Source: Craspedostauros australis
Lineage: Eukaryota > Bacillariophyta > Bacillariophyceae > Mastogloiales > Achnanthaceae
Assembly: GCA_026770025.1 (NCBI GenBank)
Contig: JAMXDE010000081.1
Span: 57,133 to 121,132 of the forward strand
Length of the DNA: 64,000 bases
Reading direction: 5' to 3'
The notes under the pieces are model-generated. The model did no database searches and was not told where the DNA came from. It saw only the letters and a list, made by a program, of their open reading frames with translations. The translations under genes were made by a program, and so were the position numbers. Numbering within the stretch: position 1 is the stretch's first letter; each line of letters opens with the position of its first letter. Positions 11,390 to 21,345 of the stretch are shown piece by piece.

Positions 11390-12850
11390 GCTTGTGGGTT
11401 TGTGCGAGTGCTGATTCGACTACGTGGAGTCAAAGTTCGTGCGGAGTTCCACGAAGACAACATTTTGTGAAGTGACAGCAACATTGGCAAGTTGAGTGGT
11501 CAAGGAGGAAGTGGCTGCTTGTATCGTAGGCTGCCGATGCCCATGTAGTCTACAAATTAGCTCCTCCAGTTGCCAACTCCAAGCCTGTATGGCATGCGAT
11601 GTATAGCCATGCTCGACCCTCCCATGACTTCGTTTGCCACCGATGATGTTGGATGTCCCACTTGATGTTATCCGTCTCTTGCTGTGTGGCTTACAAGAAG
11701 GAGAGATGCTGGCAGTAGAAAAGCACGACATCTAGGCATTCACGATCATCGGTGGCATTGGACTGTTTGACCCTCCAGGACTACAGCAATGAGCGCCTAG
11801 ACAAGCGTGCTTATATAGTTGACCGGAATGCAATGTTGATGACCCACGTGCTCATACGCAATGACAGACTTCTAGTATGGGAAATGGTGGACTCCTCAAC
11901 CAATGTCCGCTGTCGGCTTGCTCGTCTCGTTCCATCGACACATGGCGAACAAGCACCGTCAGTCCCAGCCGTGCTTGCAGGTTGGCGCGCCACCTATAAA
12001 CGACACAACAACACGAACAGAGACGGCGGCACATTGGCACCACTCAATGCCAGCACATCGGCGCCTCTCTCCCGATACGCAACGCAATTCGCGGCCTTCA
12101 CCAACTTGGAAAGTTCGACGTGGGATGTGGAAATCTGCCCCGTGAGTTCCAAATAATTGTGGGCCCCTCGGTGAAGCCAATTTAATTTAAATTATAATTC
12201 CGGCCCTTGCTCCCTAGCATTCCGACCAAAAAAGCGAAATATCTCACACTTCCGTCGTCTTGAGATGAAGAATACGCTGAGAATTCAAAATTAATTTAAA
12301 TTATAATTCCACCCGGAATTGTAATGAGAATTGTTTGTTTTGGGTCGAAAAATTTCATCGTCATGTTCACCACGAGAATGCACGGAGAATACGCTGAGAG
12401 TTAAAAAATTATGGAAAGTACACTTGTAATATTTTGGAATGGACGAAACATTTCATCCGTCGTGTTCATATGAATCATACGTTAACAGATAAACACGTAT
12501 GAATACTACAATTTCACCCGGAATTGTAGTTGAAATAATTCGGAATGGACGAAACATTTCGGGAACAATACAGCGTGATTGGTTGTGACTTCGGGAGGCG
12601 CTCTCGCGCCTAAATGCTGTCGTGTGACGCGCCGTCATGTATGCGGGACAGCGCCGGAACAGGAAGTTCCCGCCACGAAGTCTGTTACGTAGAGGCAGGA
12701 TTTTAATAGCTCTGCTGTTCGTATGGACTACTACTACTACACGGCTGGCCGTTTCAATGGCTTGCAACAAGACATCAGGATGCACTGCAAGAGTGTGGTT
12801 GGGAGGATGTTACCACCTGTCGTTTCACAGACCAACACACAAAAAGCAAC
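11390..12850. promoter_or_regulatory. Divergent region between transposase and accessory gene, with short repeats
   Basis: This is the common upstream region of the two element genes. It contains exact repeats: GGAATGGACGAAACATTTC at 12436-12454 and 12542-12560; CACCCGGAATTGTA at 12310-12323 and 12515-12528; and a TTTAAATTATAATTCC block near 12186-12202 that recurs near 12295-12310. A GAATACGCTGAGA motif occurs near 12270 and 12390. Such repeats may be transposase or regulator binding sites (inference). The open frames at 11752-12156 and 12453-12785 have no recognisable domain. Confidence 0.4.
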
Positions 12851-14762
12851 ATGGCCAAACCCAAACGTTGGGTGTATAGCAGCGCCCAAGTGCAAGAGCT
12901 CAAAAACCAAATCCGGAGTGAAACCATCAAACCCGAGTGGAGTGCAAAAGAGGTGTGGGAGAGGTCCGAAACAGCACGGCTGTTCATCTGGAGCGAATTC
13001 CCTCGGAATCTGTCGAATCTTCGTGCCAAGGTCCGCCAGGAACAGAGTAAGTACCTTGAATCGATGCAGACAAACATGACTTGCTTGACTACTGTATGCG
13101 TGACTCATAATTTGTGACTCATAATTTGTGACTCGTGATTGGATTGTTTCAGTCAGGAAAGATCCCAACGAATCTCCGACCGTTTCTGAGCTTGCTGCGA
13201 ACGCAAAAACGATTCGAGAAGCTTCTCGAATGATCCGAACTGACATCGACCTAACCGAGGTAGACAACAACAACGCAACAAAGCCATCACCACCACCGCC
13301 AAAACAAACAACCACCACCATCACCCTTCCACACCACCCACCACCAGCCACGACCAAGATGACTCCTTCACCACCAGTCGCCACAACTGACGCCGATGTC
13401 ATGAATTGGCTCGACGCCAACAACAAACACGAACTTCCAGTCACTCGCACCTTCTACCGCAACAACAATGGTGAACGCGTCATTGATCTTGCGTTTGAAC
13501 TCACCGGTGGCACTTGCCACAAAGACCTTCGTGTTCATGTCGCGCCTGGCGGCATGTCTGTTGTGCTTGAAGTGACCCAAAATGCTGCTCTTGCGAACAT
13601 GGAGCTTCTGCATGACCATTTGCGCGATGACTTCACACTTGCCAACGGACAGTGGGTGTCGCCTTTCATCGACGAGAAGGCACGTGCGGATGCTACCATG
13701 AAGTCATTGTCTCGCATGAAACAGCGCGACGGAGCACCGGTGCGAACTCAGGTCGTTAATTTGCCGTTTGCTGTGACAAATCGATGGGAACGCGCGACAG
13801 ATGGTGTTCTCAACGGCATCAACTACTTGGAACTTGAGGTTCAGACGAACGACAAACAAGGGGTGGTAAGGGCGCCTGTTCTAATCGTGCGCGTTGTGGA
13901 ACAGAACAGTTCTCATCCCATCGTTTCTTTTGTTCCACAAGCTCGTTCTACACATAAGCGCACTGTGATCACTGGCTTGTCGCTGGTTGGGGCGACTACG
14001 CCCCAATCCCGGCTTGACCTCAACACGCGCAAAACATGTGTGCCCTCCCGTTGCGATGACTCCAGCATTGGAACCGCAACATGCCATGCGCCATCTACGT
14101 ATGAAAGGACAGGAAGAGTTGAGGTAAGCAAGAACACGATGACTGAATTTCACGATCTGCAATGACTCGATGTGCGCACTCACCCACGCGATTCCCACTG
14201 CTTTGCTGACTTCTTCTCCCAACAGCGTGGCGTGTTTGGCGAGTGTTTCCCTGAGGCTCATCGCGACGGGGCGAGCTGCTCGGGAAAAAGCATCAGCGCC
14301 ACCAGCAGCCGCTTCAGTGCATCTGGTAAGACAAGCGAGAAAAGCGCTCGCAAGGCCAAACACCAGAAGAAGAAGAAGAAGAAGAAGAAGAAGAAGAGCA
14401 AGAAGGTGGCCACAAAAACCACCGAAGCCATCCCACACGCTGAACCACCACCTCCACCTCCACCACCAACCAAGCATGCTGTGGATACCGCGATTGCCAA
14501 TGGCATCGCGATGGCGGCCGGCCGCTCTGCCACCAAGTCCCCGCCAGCCCCTCCAGGCCTCCATGGCGGCGTAGTGGAGTACCACAAGCCTCCCGCCCCA
14601 CCTTCCCACACCCCGCAGGCAACAGCAGCAGCAAGGGCCAGAGCCTTCGCTGTCCGAGCTCTGGCAATCGCAGTACGGGCAGAGGCAGCAGAAGAGGCTG
14701 CTGGCAAGAGGGCAACAACAGAAGCAGCAGCACAAGAGGCAGCAGCACAGGAGGCAGCCTAG
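12851..14762 (+). CDS. Accessory protein of the PIF/Harbinger-like element, copy 1, about 567 aa
   Basis: Predicted exons are 12851-13046, 13153-14123 and 14226-14762. Intron 1 (106 bases, phase 1) has GTAAGT/TTTCAG borders. Intron 2 (102 bases, phase 0) has GTAAGC/CAACAG borders. Residues 1-65 form a basic helical module (WVYSSAQVQELKNQIRSE, FIWSEFPRNLSNLRAKVRQ). A central beta-rich region lies at about 150-300 (RVIDLAFELTGGTCHKDLRV, NGINYLELEVQTNDKQG, PVLIVRVVEQ). The tail has a Lys run, Pro runs and Ala-rich repeats. The layout matches the 55031-58099 protein. In known Harbinger elements the second gene encodes a Myb-like DNA-binding protein; this one has no clear Myb signature, so a DNA-binding helper role is inference. 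Intron 2 is less certain than intron 1. Confidence 0.65.
13100..13140. repeat. 14-bp tandem repeat inside intron 1
   Basis: Three tandem copies of GTGACTCATAATTT, the last imperfect, end just before the branch/acceptor region of the first intron of the accessory gene. Confidence 0.8.
14365..14396. repeat. AAG trinucleotide run encoding poly-Lys
   Basis: About ten AAG codons in a row in exon 3 of the accessory gene give a Lys run, followed by SKKVATK. Confidence 0.9.
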
Positions 14763-14966
14763 CCTCGTTTGGAGGAGGGTGTGCAACATCTTCTCTGTGG
14801 CGAATGGAGTGATGCTCCCCTTCCAGAATGCCTGCGAGACGAGCAGCATTGCATGCATGCAATTGGTGAGGAGGAAGGCGATGCATTGATGCAATTGGGG
14901 GTGACCGAAGACGGCTCTTCATCTGGTGAGTCTTCACCTGATCAGTCCAATGCTGCAGAGGAGTAA
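14763..14966 (+). pseudogene. Possible former C-terminal end of the accessory protein, cut off by an in-frame TAG
   Basis: After the TAG at 14760-14762 the same frame stays open for 67 more codons, to a stop at 14964-14966. The peptide is acidic and Ser-rich (GEEEGDALMQLGV, SSSGESSPDQSNAAEE). This could be a lost tail after a nonsense mutation, or chance. Confidence 0.35.
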
Positions 14967-16071
14967 TCATTACCATATCATAACCATAATAGTCATCAAA
15001 CCAAGCCACACCCACACACTCATCTACAGTAGAAGTCAACCCACTTGTTTTGAGCAGATCGTCGTATAGAAATGATCTGGAAACAACGATATTCTGTTGT
15101 GAAAACAATACAATCTGCGATTCCACCTACTTTCAGCTTGTAAAATAAAACATGATTTGGGACACGACAATTTCCTTGCGTTTTCGTTCCTTATTTTCCT
15201 TCGCGTTCTTATATTTTGATCTATGGCATTACCGCGCCTCCCTGCTGGGGTGCGGAGGTCGTTGATTCGACGAGTAGTCGTATTGTACTCTGAGCGTCGA
15301 GTATTTCGAAGTTTATTCTCCCCTGTTCTCTCTCACTTGAGTATTTCACTCACACATCCACGGCGGCGATGTCTCCTTGATGACTGGTTGGGACACATGA
15401 GATCTCGTAACGTCGCTTCTGTCGCATCTGAGAGGGAGGTTGCCTGGCGAAACCGAAGATTGGGATAATACCATACCGACGATCGACACCTACGTACACG
15501 TACATACACGTACGCGTACTATACATATAACTCTGCCAGTATGGTGCGTGACGCGTCCATGATAAGGATGTCAAAAGGATGTACAATGTCATTCTTGGAT
15601 GCCTCTCGCAATCATCCTTGACGGAGCATCCAGACGGCACATGGTCCGGCTCCAGAGATTCACGTCTTTCACGTAACTGGTGAAAGGGTCATTGTGGTTA
15701 TTTATTCTCTTGACAGAACAGAGCATCCGTCACGACGCAGCAAGGTAGCGAGGGCTTCACCAACGCCTTTTGGTGTCGCACAGAGCAAAGCAAAAGCACG
15801 GCAACTGATCGATCGATTTGGCGGCCACTTTGTCTCCACGCGCTCTTAGGTCGAACCTGATACTGTTGACACTGGTCATGCTGCTGCTGCTGGTGGTGGT
15901 GCTGTTGTTGGTGACGCCCTTGTTTCCACAGGAGATCTCGCTGAATTTCTTGCATCATCCATCTCCTGTTTACCAATACATCATCTCATAATCGCATCGT
16001 CCGAACAAACGCCACTCCACAAGCAACCACAACTCACCACACGGATCCAAGCCCCACCAACAACAAAAACA
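14967..16071. other. Intergenic, no gene seen
   Basis: The sequence is AT-rich near 15120-15225. A GCT/GGT low-complexity stretch lies at 15885-15915. The last 60 bases are CAA/CCA-rich and form the likely leader of the gene at 16072. The right end of mobile element copy 1 probably lies in the first part. Confidence 0.45.
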
Positions 16072-16386
16072 ATGAACAAGCTCACCAACACCTTCTTCAT
16101 GCTCGTCGTCGCCCTTGTGGCCATGTCGTACACCACCAACATGGTGACTGCCACGTCGGAGCCTGATAACTTTGACTGCACCGCCGTGTTCGAGAGCAGA
16201 CGCGATATCCGAGGATGCCACCTCCTCTGCAACAGGTTGGATTGCCCACAGTTCGTTGGCGCCGAACCGTCCAGTGGACGTCGCGAGCGCCACAGGCGCC
16301 GCCGCTGCACCCGTCTCGAACGACACTTCCGAAATGCCGAGGATCCAGCGCGTGAACTTCCAGCTTGCTACGACACCACTCCATAA
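16072..16386 (+). CDS. Small secreted six-cysteine protein A, 104 aa
   Basis: The start follows an A-rich leader (ACAAAAACAATG). Residues 1-27 are a signal peptide (TFFMLVVALVAMSYTTNMVT). The mature part has six Cys with the spacing C-x12-C-x3-C-x4-C-x2-F, then RC-x-R-L-x3-F and a last Cys near the end. The same spacing occurs in the protein at 18314-18817, so the two are paralogues. A basic RRERHRRRR segment is unique to this copy and lies between the fourth and fifth Cys. Function is unknown; the form is that of an extracellular, disulphide-bonded peptide or cell-wall protein. Confidence 0.7.
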   Translation: MNKLTNTFFMLVVALVAMSYTTNMVTATSEPDNFDCTAVFESRRDIRGCHLLCNRLDCPQFVGAEPSSGRRERHRRRRCTRLERHFRNAEDPARELPACYDTTP

Positions 16387-18313
16387 AGAACGAAGAGCGA
16401 ACGCCGACTAGCAACAAGAAGAGGAGAGCACAGGAACGAAAAGACGCGGCGCCGGCAGAATTGAGTATAACACAGACGGCTACTCCACTCGTATCTTCAC
16501 GGTACGTGATCTCTTTGGAGCAACGGATATGGCTTCTACCATGCTTTACCTCTGGAGTCCCATATCCATGAGCAGCACGAAGTCGCGACCATTATAAGAG
16601 TAAAACATCACATAATAACACTACTAGCACTATTATGGTATGTTATTACATGGCATTACATGTACTATTTTCCACCACCACCATTCTCGTATTACATGAT
16701 CCAATCCGCAAGTCTAACTATAATATTATATTTGTTCCACCTCAACTGGCAATATCGTGTCGGGATCGGTAGACTGTTGGTGACCTGCGGGTAGAAACAG
16801 CTGCAAGTGCTGCAATTGTCGACTTCCTCGAGCTCAGCAGTCTCTATCGCATCTCAGTTAGAGTAGAGTAGAGCAGAGTAGAGTGGAGTGGAGTGGAGGA
16901 TTGCAGAACGTTATGAGAAGCCACAACCGCAGTACCTGCGCAAGAAGGAAGGTGCCTAAGTCGCTGCAGCATCCAAATCGATAGCGTGTTGAGAGAGGAC
17001 GAAGCAGACGAGTGTTTTGCATGATGAAAGCATGGAAATAGCATACGTAGAACTAGTCGCCAGCCATTTCAGTGTTCCCACTCGCACGGAGTTGTGCCAT
17101 GCGCATGGCATGGGGAGTAGCACGCGGCTCGTTCACTTTCTACTCTCCTTTGGCAGACAGCGCCGTTCGGAAACGTGAGTGCTAGTAGTCCATTGAGTCC
17201 ATTTCCACAGATCGCCCGGCTGCGGTGCGTGACAGAAAAGACACAACACAGACATACATGCGACACCAATGCGGACAAAAAGTACAGACCAATCGTTCGA
17301 TAATATTATCAATAACGGACATACTGTGATCATTCTGTTCGATAAAAGAGCACCATTAGCGTCTTTTGGAAGCTACGTTGGAATATATATTTTCAGTCAA
17401 AAACGATCCGGTCATCGTATCCAATGTTTCAAACGTTTACACATGTTTCCAATGTCGCAACAAGATATCAACTGGCAGGTGAAAGCGAGAAGTGATCCAA
17501 CGTGGATCTGATTCGGGCGTGCACCAGATTAAACGACGTTCGCCTCATCCGGCACTATGATGCGCAGAGCAGATGCGACGCGAGTCTTGGGTGATGATGG
17601 TTTTTATTTCGTTGCGATGAGTCATTGTACGCAAGAATATGAAAGGTTGGAAGTTCCCTGGGCGATGTCCAAGAATGATTTAAGCTGCCATAGCGTGTAC
17701 TTGTACGGGTACAAGCACGGTGATGTCTCACTGTGTCGATTTGTATGAAACTGAGTACCGAAGGTTGCGATTGTCGCCTTGAAGGAAGCCATGGTCTCGC
17801 GTGACTGTGACCCCAGGGGCAGATTCTCCCGTGTGGGCTCTTGGCTGGTGCGCGAAAACGTGTGGAATGCACCAAAGCCACCAGATCCGCACGGGTGCAG
17901 CCAATAAATACCAGGATAGCGGCAGGCGGCGGCAACAAGCACCAGCAAACGAGCGACGTGTTGGTGCAAAGAACAGAATCCCCCGACTTGTGCGAACAAT
18001 CGCGTGAGTGGGGCCAACGGCAACAATTTCGGCGGCAAAATTTGTTGGCTGGTGTTGTCGGGTGCGACTGATCTCACAAAGTTCACTTCACCAGTCTCCT
18101 CGTTGGCCTCTCGCGCTTCGATTTCCATTTCTCCCAGCGTCTTCGAGCGTCTTCGCCTCGCATTCACTTCTGCTTGACCAGCTCCGTTTGCTCTGCATTC
18201 CAAAAGCATCTTATCGCCAGGGACACAAACGCCAGTACCAGTACCAGTAACAGCAACAGCAACAGCACAGATCAATTGAAGCAACAACAACAACAACATC
18301 AACATCATCAACC
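16387..18313. other. Intergenic, with a GAGTA/GAGTG pentamer tract
   Basis: No supported gene. A pentanucleotide tract (GAGTA then GAGTG, about eight units) lies at 16860-16898. The last 100 bases are CAACAG- and CAACAT-rich, as expected for the leader of the gene at 18314. Open frames on the minus strand at 17555-18320 have no domain. Confidence 0.5.
16860..16898. repeat. Pentanucleotide tandem repeat
   Basis: About eight units of GAGTA, GAGCA or GAGTG in tandem. Confidence 0.85.
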
Positions 18314-18817
18314 ATGGCACGCTTCACCACCAAGATCACGCTCGCAGTGGCTGTGCTCGCCAGCATGGCCATGACCGTCCTGTCCGAGAACCAGATCGAC
18401 GCTGGTGCCTCCCGATCCAACCTTCGCCAGAGGCTCGCACCTCCCAGCTTCTTCAGTTTCGGTGCTGGAGGTGTCGACAACAACGGCATGGGCAGCGCCG
18501 TCGTCAGCAGCAACGGCAACATGAGAGGCAGCCGATCGCTGGAGATCACGACGGACGCGCCCCTGGGACGCGGACGCAACTTCCTCGGAGAGCGCGGCCC
18601 GAGAATACGCAAGACCGACGGGGATGGCAACATCATCTACGAGGAGCTGGACTTTGTCTGTTCGGACGCGACCAACACAAAGCAAGAGGAGATCCTTTGC
18701 AACACCTACTGCAACGTCCTGGGCTGTGAGGAATTCGCTGACCGCAACGTCAGATGCGACCGGGTGCAGGGACGCTTCTTGGAAGCCGGCGGCGCCGCTT
18801 CCGTCCTCCAATGCTAA
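18314..18817 (+). CDS. Small secreted six-cysteine protein B, 167 aa
   Basis: The start context is good (CATCAACCATGGC after an ACA-rich leader). Residues 1-24 are a signal peptide (KITLAVAVLASMAMTVLS). A Gly/Asn/Arg-rich pro-like segment follows (about 25-105). The C-terminal part holds six Cys: C-x12-C-x3-C-x4-C-x2-F (CNTYCNVLGCEEF), then RC-x-R-V-x3-F, and the last residue is Cys. The cysteine spacing matches the protein at 16072-16386 exactly in the first four and in the RCxR block. The segment between signal and Cys domain contains Arg-rich sites (RGSRSLE, GRGRN) that could be cut by a protease. Function is unknown. Confidence 0.75.
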   Translation: MARFTTKITLAVAVLASMAMTVLSENQIDAGASRSNLRQRLAPPSFFSFGAGGVDNNGMGSAVVSSNGNMRGSRSLEITTDAPLGRGRNFLGERGPRIRKTDGDGNIIYEELDFVCSDATNTKQEEILCNTYCNVLGCEEFADRNVRCDRVQGRFLEAGGAASVLQC

Positions 18818-20313
18818 GTTCCGCTGCCTTTCGTCCCATCAGCCGCTGCACGCGATGCTCGCAACTAGTATACTCAGTTGGGAGACATCTGCTTTGTGCA
18901 GTGGTCTGACTACGCTGGTCAAACAGACAGCGATCAAGAGAGTGAACAAGCAACAAATCGACCAGCGCTGACGCCAACGTGATACAAGATGGAGCACGGG
19001 AGTGGCAAGGTTCGAAACGGTTCAGCAATGGCCATCATCAGCATACCAACAACACCCGCAAGCTCCCATCTCCACAGGGATGATAGCCAAGAAGAGGAAA
19101 ATTGGACCACCAAGTCCTCCCCGCTCTGGTACTGCTGGTGTTGGTACGCTTCCTGTCATTCGATCTCACCATCGCGATGCTCTACTGCTACTGCCACTAC
19201 GGGTACTTGTACTATATCTTCGCATCGAGTACTGCGAAAGTATCGGCAACACAGCAGTTCGGTTTCTCATGGCGTCGTTGCAGTCCGCACAGGCGAACAA
19301 TCTACCTAGGTCAGACCCACGACCCAAAAGGTTAAGTGGTTGGCACGGAATTGTATCATCTCCGGCACAGCAACGAAGAGGCACAGAAAGTTCCAGTCAC
19401 TCACAGAGATCTCGATTTCGCAACCGACAACACGATCATGGCGTTCACCAGCCAACATCTGGCGGCTGAAAGCCACGCCGCCGATAGGCGCGCATGCTTA
19501 TCGACATCCACGTGAACTCCGGAGCATAGTTAGTACATAAGCAGAACACGGCAACAACCAAGCAGCAGTGCTTGGTGTAGGATAGGTCTGCACGTTAATA
19601 CGTATTCTATGATTGCGCACAGGTATGGCAGAGTCATGGCGCGATAGCATGCGACACGCGCCATCGATGCACCCCAACACGGTGGCAGTGGCGCGTTCTC
19701 TGTCTCCTCTCTGCGCATCGCGTGTTTGGCGTGTTCCCAACCAATACCGCAACATCACCAGTGGTGCGAATTGGCATTCATCATCGGCGCTTTGGTGTCC
19801 GAGTCATGCGAAGCTGGGTTGTTTTCTGTTGGAACTCTCCTTTTTTGCGCTGGATACGGGTACTGGTGGCGCTGCTGGTGGGCGTTCGCAGGAGGGTTTT
19901 GTCAGTTCAACAATGGATCTAACCACTAAGACATGCGTACATAGTCCCCTGCAAGATAATAGTACTCTGTCTCCACACCTGCGAACGCACTGAAGCGGAT
20001 GCTCGTCTGGAAAAAAGGCATCGATGACTCGCTACGGACTTGAGCGCGCAAGTGACTCCGACATGTGAAGTGAAGTGGGGCTCGCTCTGGTCTTGTGCAA
20101 CGCCTCAAGTGCGTGTTCTGGCGCACATCTGACAAAGGCATCGTTCATTCGTTGCTATCGGAACAGGCGAGCGTGGTGTTGGGGCGATGGGCACGCGCTT
20201 GCTGTCTCTAGATTTATGGTAGACCGAAGCGAATTTATCACTTTCCCACATGTGCCGCCTGCTGCGATACCGTACGACCACGAGATACCATACTCACATC
20301 GTTGCAACGACGA
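18818..20313. other. Intergenic, no supported gene
   Basis: Overlapping open frames occur at 18989-19470 but have no conserved motif. The first ATG context (ATGGCAAGGTTC) resembles chance. The right end is the 3' flank of the minus-strand cyclophilin-like gene. Confidence 0.45.
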
Positions 20314-21345
20314 TCACGACAACACCCCCGTTCTCAGGATGGTGAGCTTCTGCAATGGCTTGTTCTCGTTGCAATAAAGATCTGACGACCCGTACCTGCA
20401 GCTCCTGGTCGGCGCCGACTTGTTCTTGGGCCCGCCCGACAGCGCCATGTAGCTGACATTGGACGACCTGACGACGGGCATCGCGTTGATCTGCTGCACG
20501 ATGTCCATGCCCTCGATCACCTGTCCCACGACGATGAAGTCGCCATCCAGATCCTTGTTGGCCGACGGCAGAATGGTGAAGCCGAATCCGCTGTCGGTGC
20601 CGCGCTTGACCGACACGAGCCCAGCGCGATCATGCGGCAACGACGTCGCGCTGCGCTCCGACCAAAACGGGCTCTCGCGCGCCACGAACCGACCCGCCAC
20701 GGCGCCCACGTCGATGCGCTCGTTGGCGAGGATGCGCCACACCTGCGCGTAATCGTACGTGACGCCCTTGTCCTGACCCTCCACGCAGGAGTTGTAGACC
20801 TTGTTGGCCTCGAGCTGTTCTCTCTGCAGCGTGCGCTCCTCGCGCGGCTTGCATTCGGCCGGCAATCCATTGCCCGAGACGAGCTGCTTCAGCTTGTTGG
20901 TGGAGTCTGGTGCCTGCTCACCGAACAGCCCAATGACGATGCGCTGCGTGGCGCTGGATGGCGGAAGCTGCGTGCCGTCGGCGGCGTACTGCGGGATGCC
21001 CTTCACGTCGAGGTAGATCTTGTCCGTGACTTGCGATGCGGTCGATGCGTCGGCGTTGGCGATGGACGGCGCCAATGTGGATGATGCGAGCAATCCGCAA
21101 GCAAGAAGGCCGAGCGAGGATCGTCGCGAGATTGCTGACGTCGCCACCGACTTGTCCGTGTTTTCAGCTTGGAAGTGATCGCCATCGCTGTCCACACCAA
21201 CCGCCGCTGGTCTTGCTGTGCTCGAGGGCGACCTGCGGAAGGCGGTGGAGCCGATCGCACCCTGGAACGCGGATGCTCCTCCCACGAGAACCACCACACA
21301 GAGGACCGAGAGGCATCTCTGCATCGAAATGGAGCTGCTCGTCAT
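20314..21345 (-). CDS. Cyclophilin-like peptidyl-prolyl isomerase, plastid lumen, 343 aa
   Basis: I chose ATG 21345 because it places a signal peptide at the N-terminus (MQRCLSVLCVVVLVGGASAF), cut at the heterokont motif ASA|F (residues 24-27). After the transit part, a twin-arginine lumen signal follows (SRRSSLGLLACGLLASSTL, cut near ANA|DA at 98). This indicates a plastid thylakoid lumen protein. The mature part is cyclophilin-like: QRIVIGLFGEQAPDSTNKLK, AGRFVARESPFW, GLVSVKRGTDSGFGFTILPS, DGDFIVVGQVIEGMDIVQQI. Cyclophilins assist folding by cis-trans isomerisation of X-Pro bonds. The active-site region differs from the usual R..FxxQ and SQFFI, so activity is uncertain. An upstream ATG at 21504 would bury the signal and is unlikely. 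Confidence 0.8.
   Translation of the reverse strand: MTSSSISMQRCLSVLCVVVLVGGASAFQGAIGSTAFRRSPSSTARPAAVGVDSDGDHFQAENTDKSVATSAISRRSSLGLLACGLLASSTLAPSIANADASTASQVTDKIYLDVKGIPQYAADGTQLPPSSATQRIVIGLFGEQAPDSTNKLKQLVSGNGLPAECKPREERTLQREQLEANKVYNSCVEGQDKGVTYDYAQVWRILANERIDVGAVAGRFVARESPFWSERSATSLPHDRAGLVSVKRGTDSGFGFTILPSANKDLDGDFIVVGQVIEGMDIVQQINAMPVVRSSNVSYMALSGGPKNKSAPTRSCRYGSSDLYCNENKPLQKLTILRTGVLS

Larger units (their letters stand above)
10380..14966. mobile_element. Two-gene PIF/Harbinger-like element, copy 1
   Basis: A DDE transposase gene (10380-11389, minus) and a divergently transcribed accessory gene (12851-14762, with further open frame to 14966) form one unit. The same pair in the same orientation and with matching introns occurs at 50330-58099. 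The limits given are those of the genes. I could not find terminal inverted repeats or target-site duplications by eye, so the true ends lie outside these coordinates. Sharing of the pair at two unlinked places is the main support for a mobile unit. Confidence 0.6.

Noticed and set aside
16172-16411. 79-codon frame overlapping secreted protein A
   Set aside because: Lacks a signal peptide; the 16072 frame has both a signal peptide and the Cys pattern shared with its paralogue.
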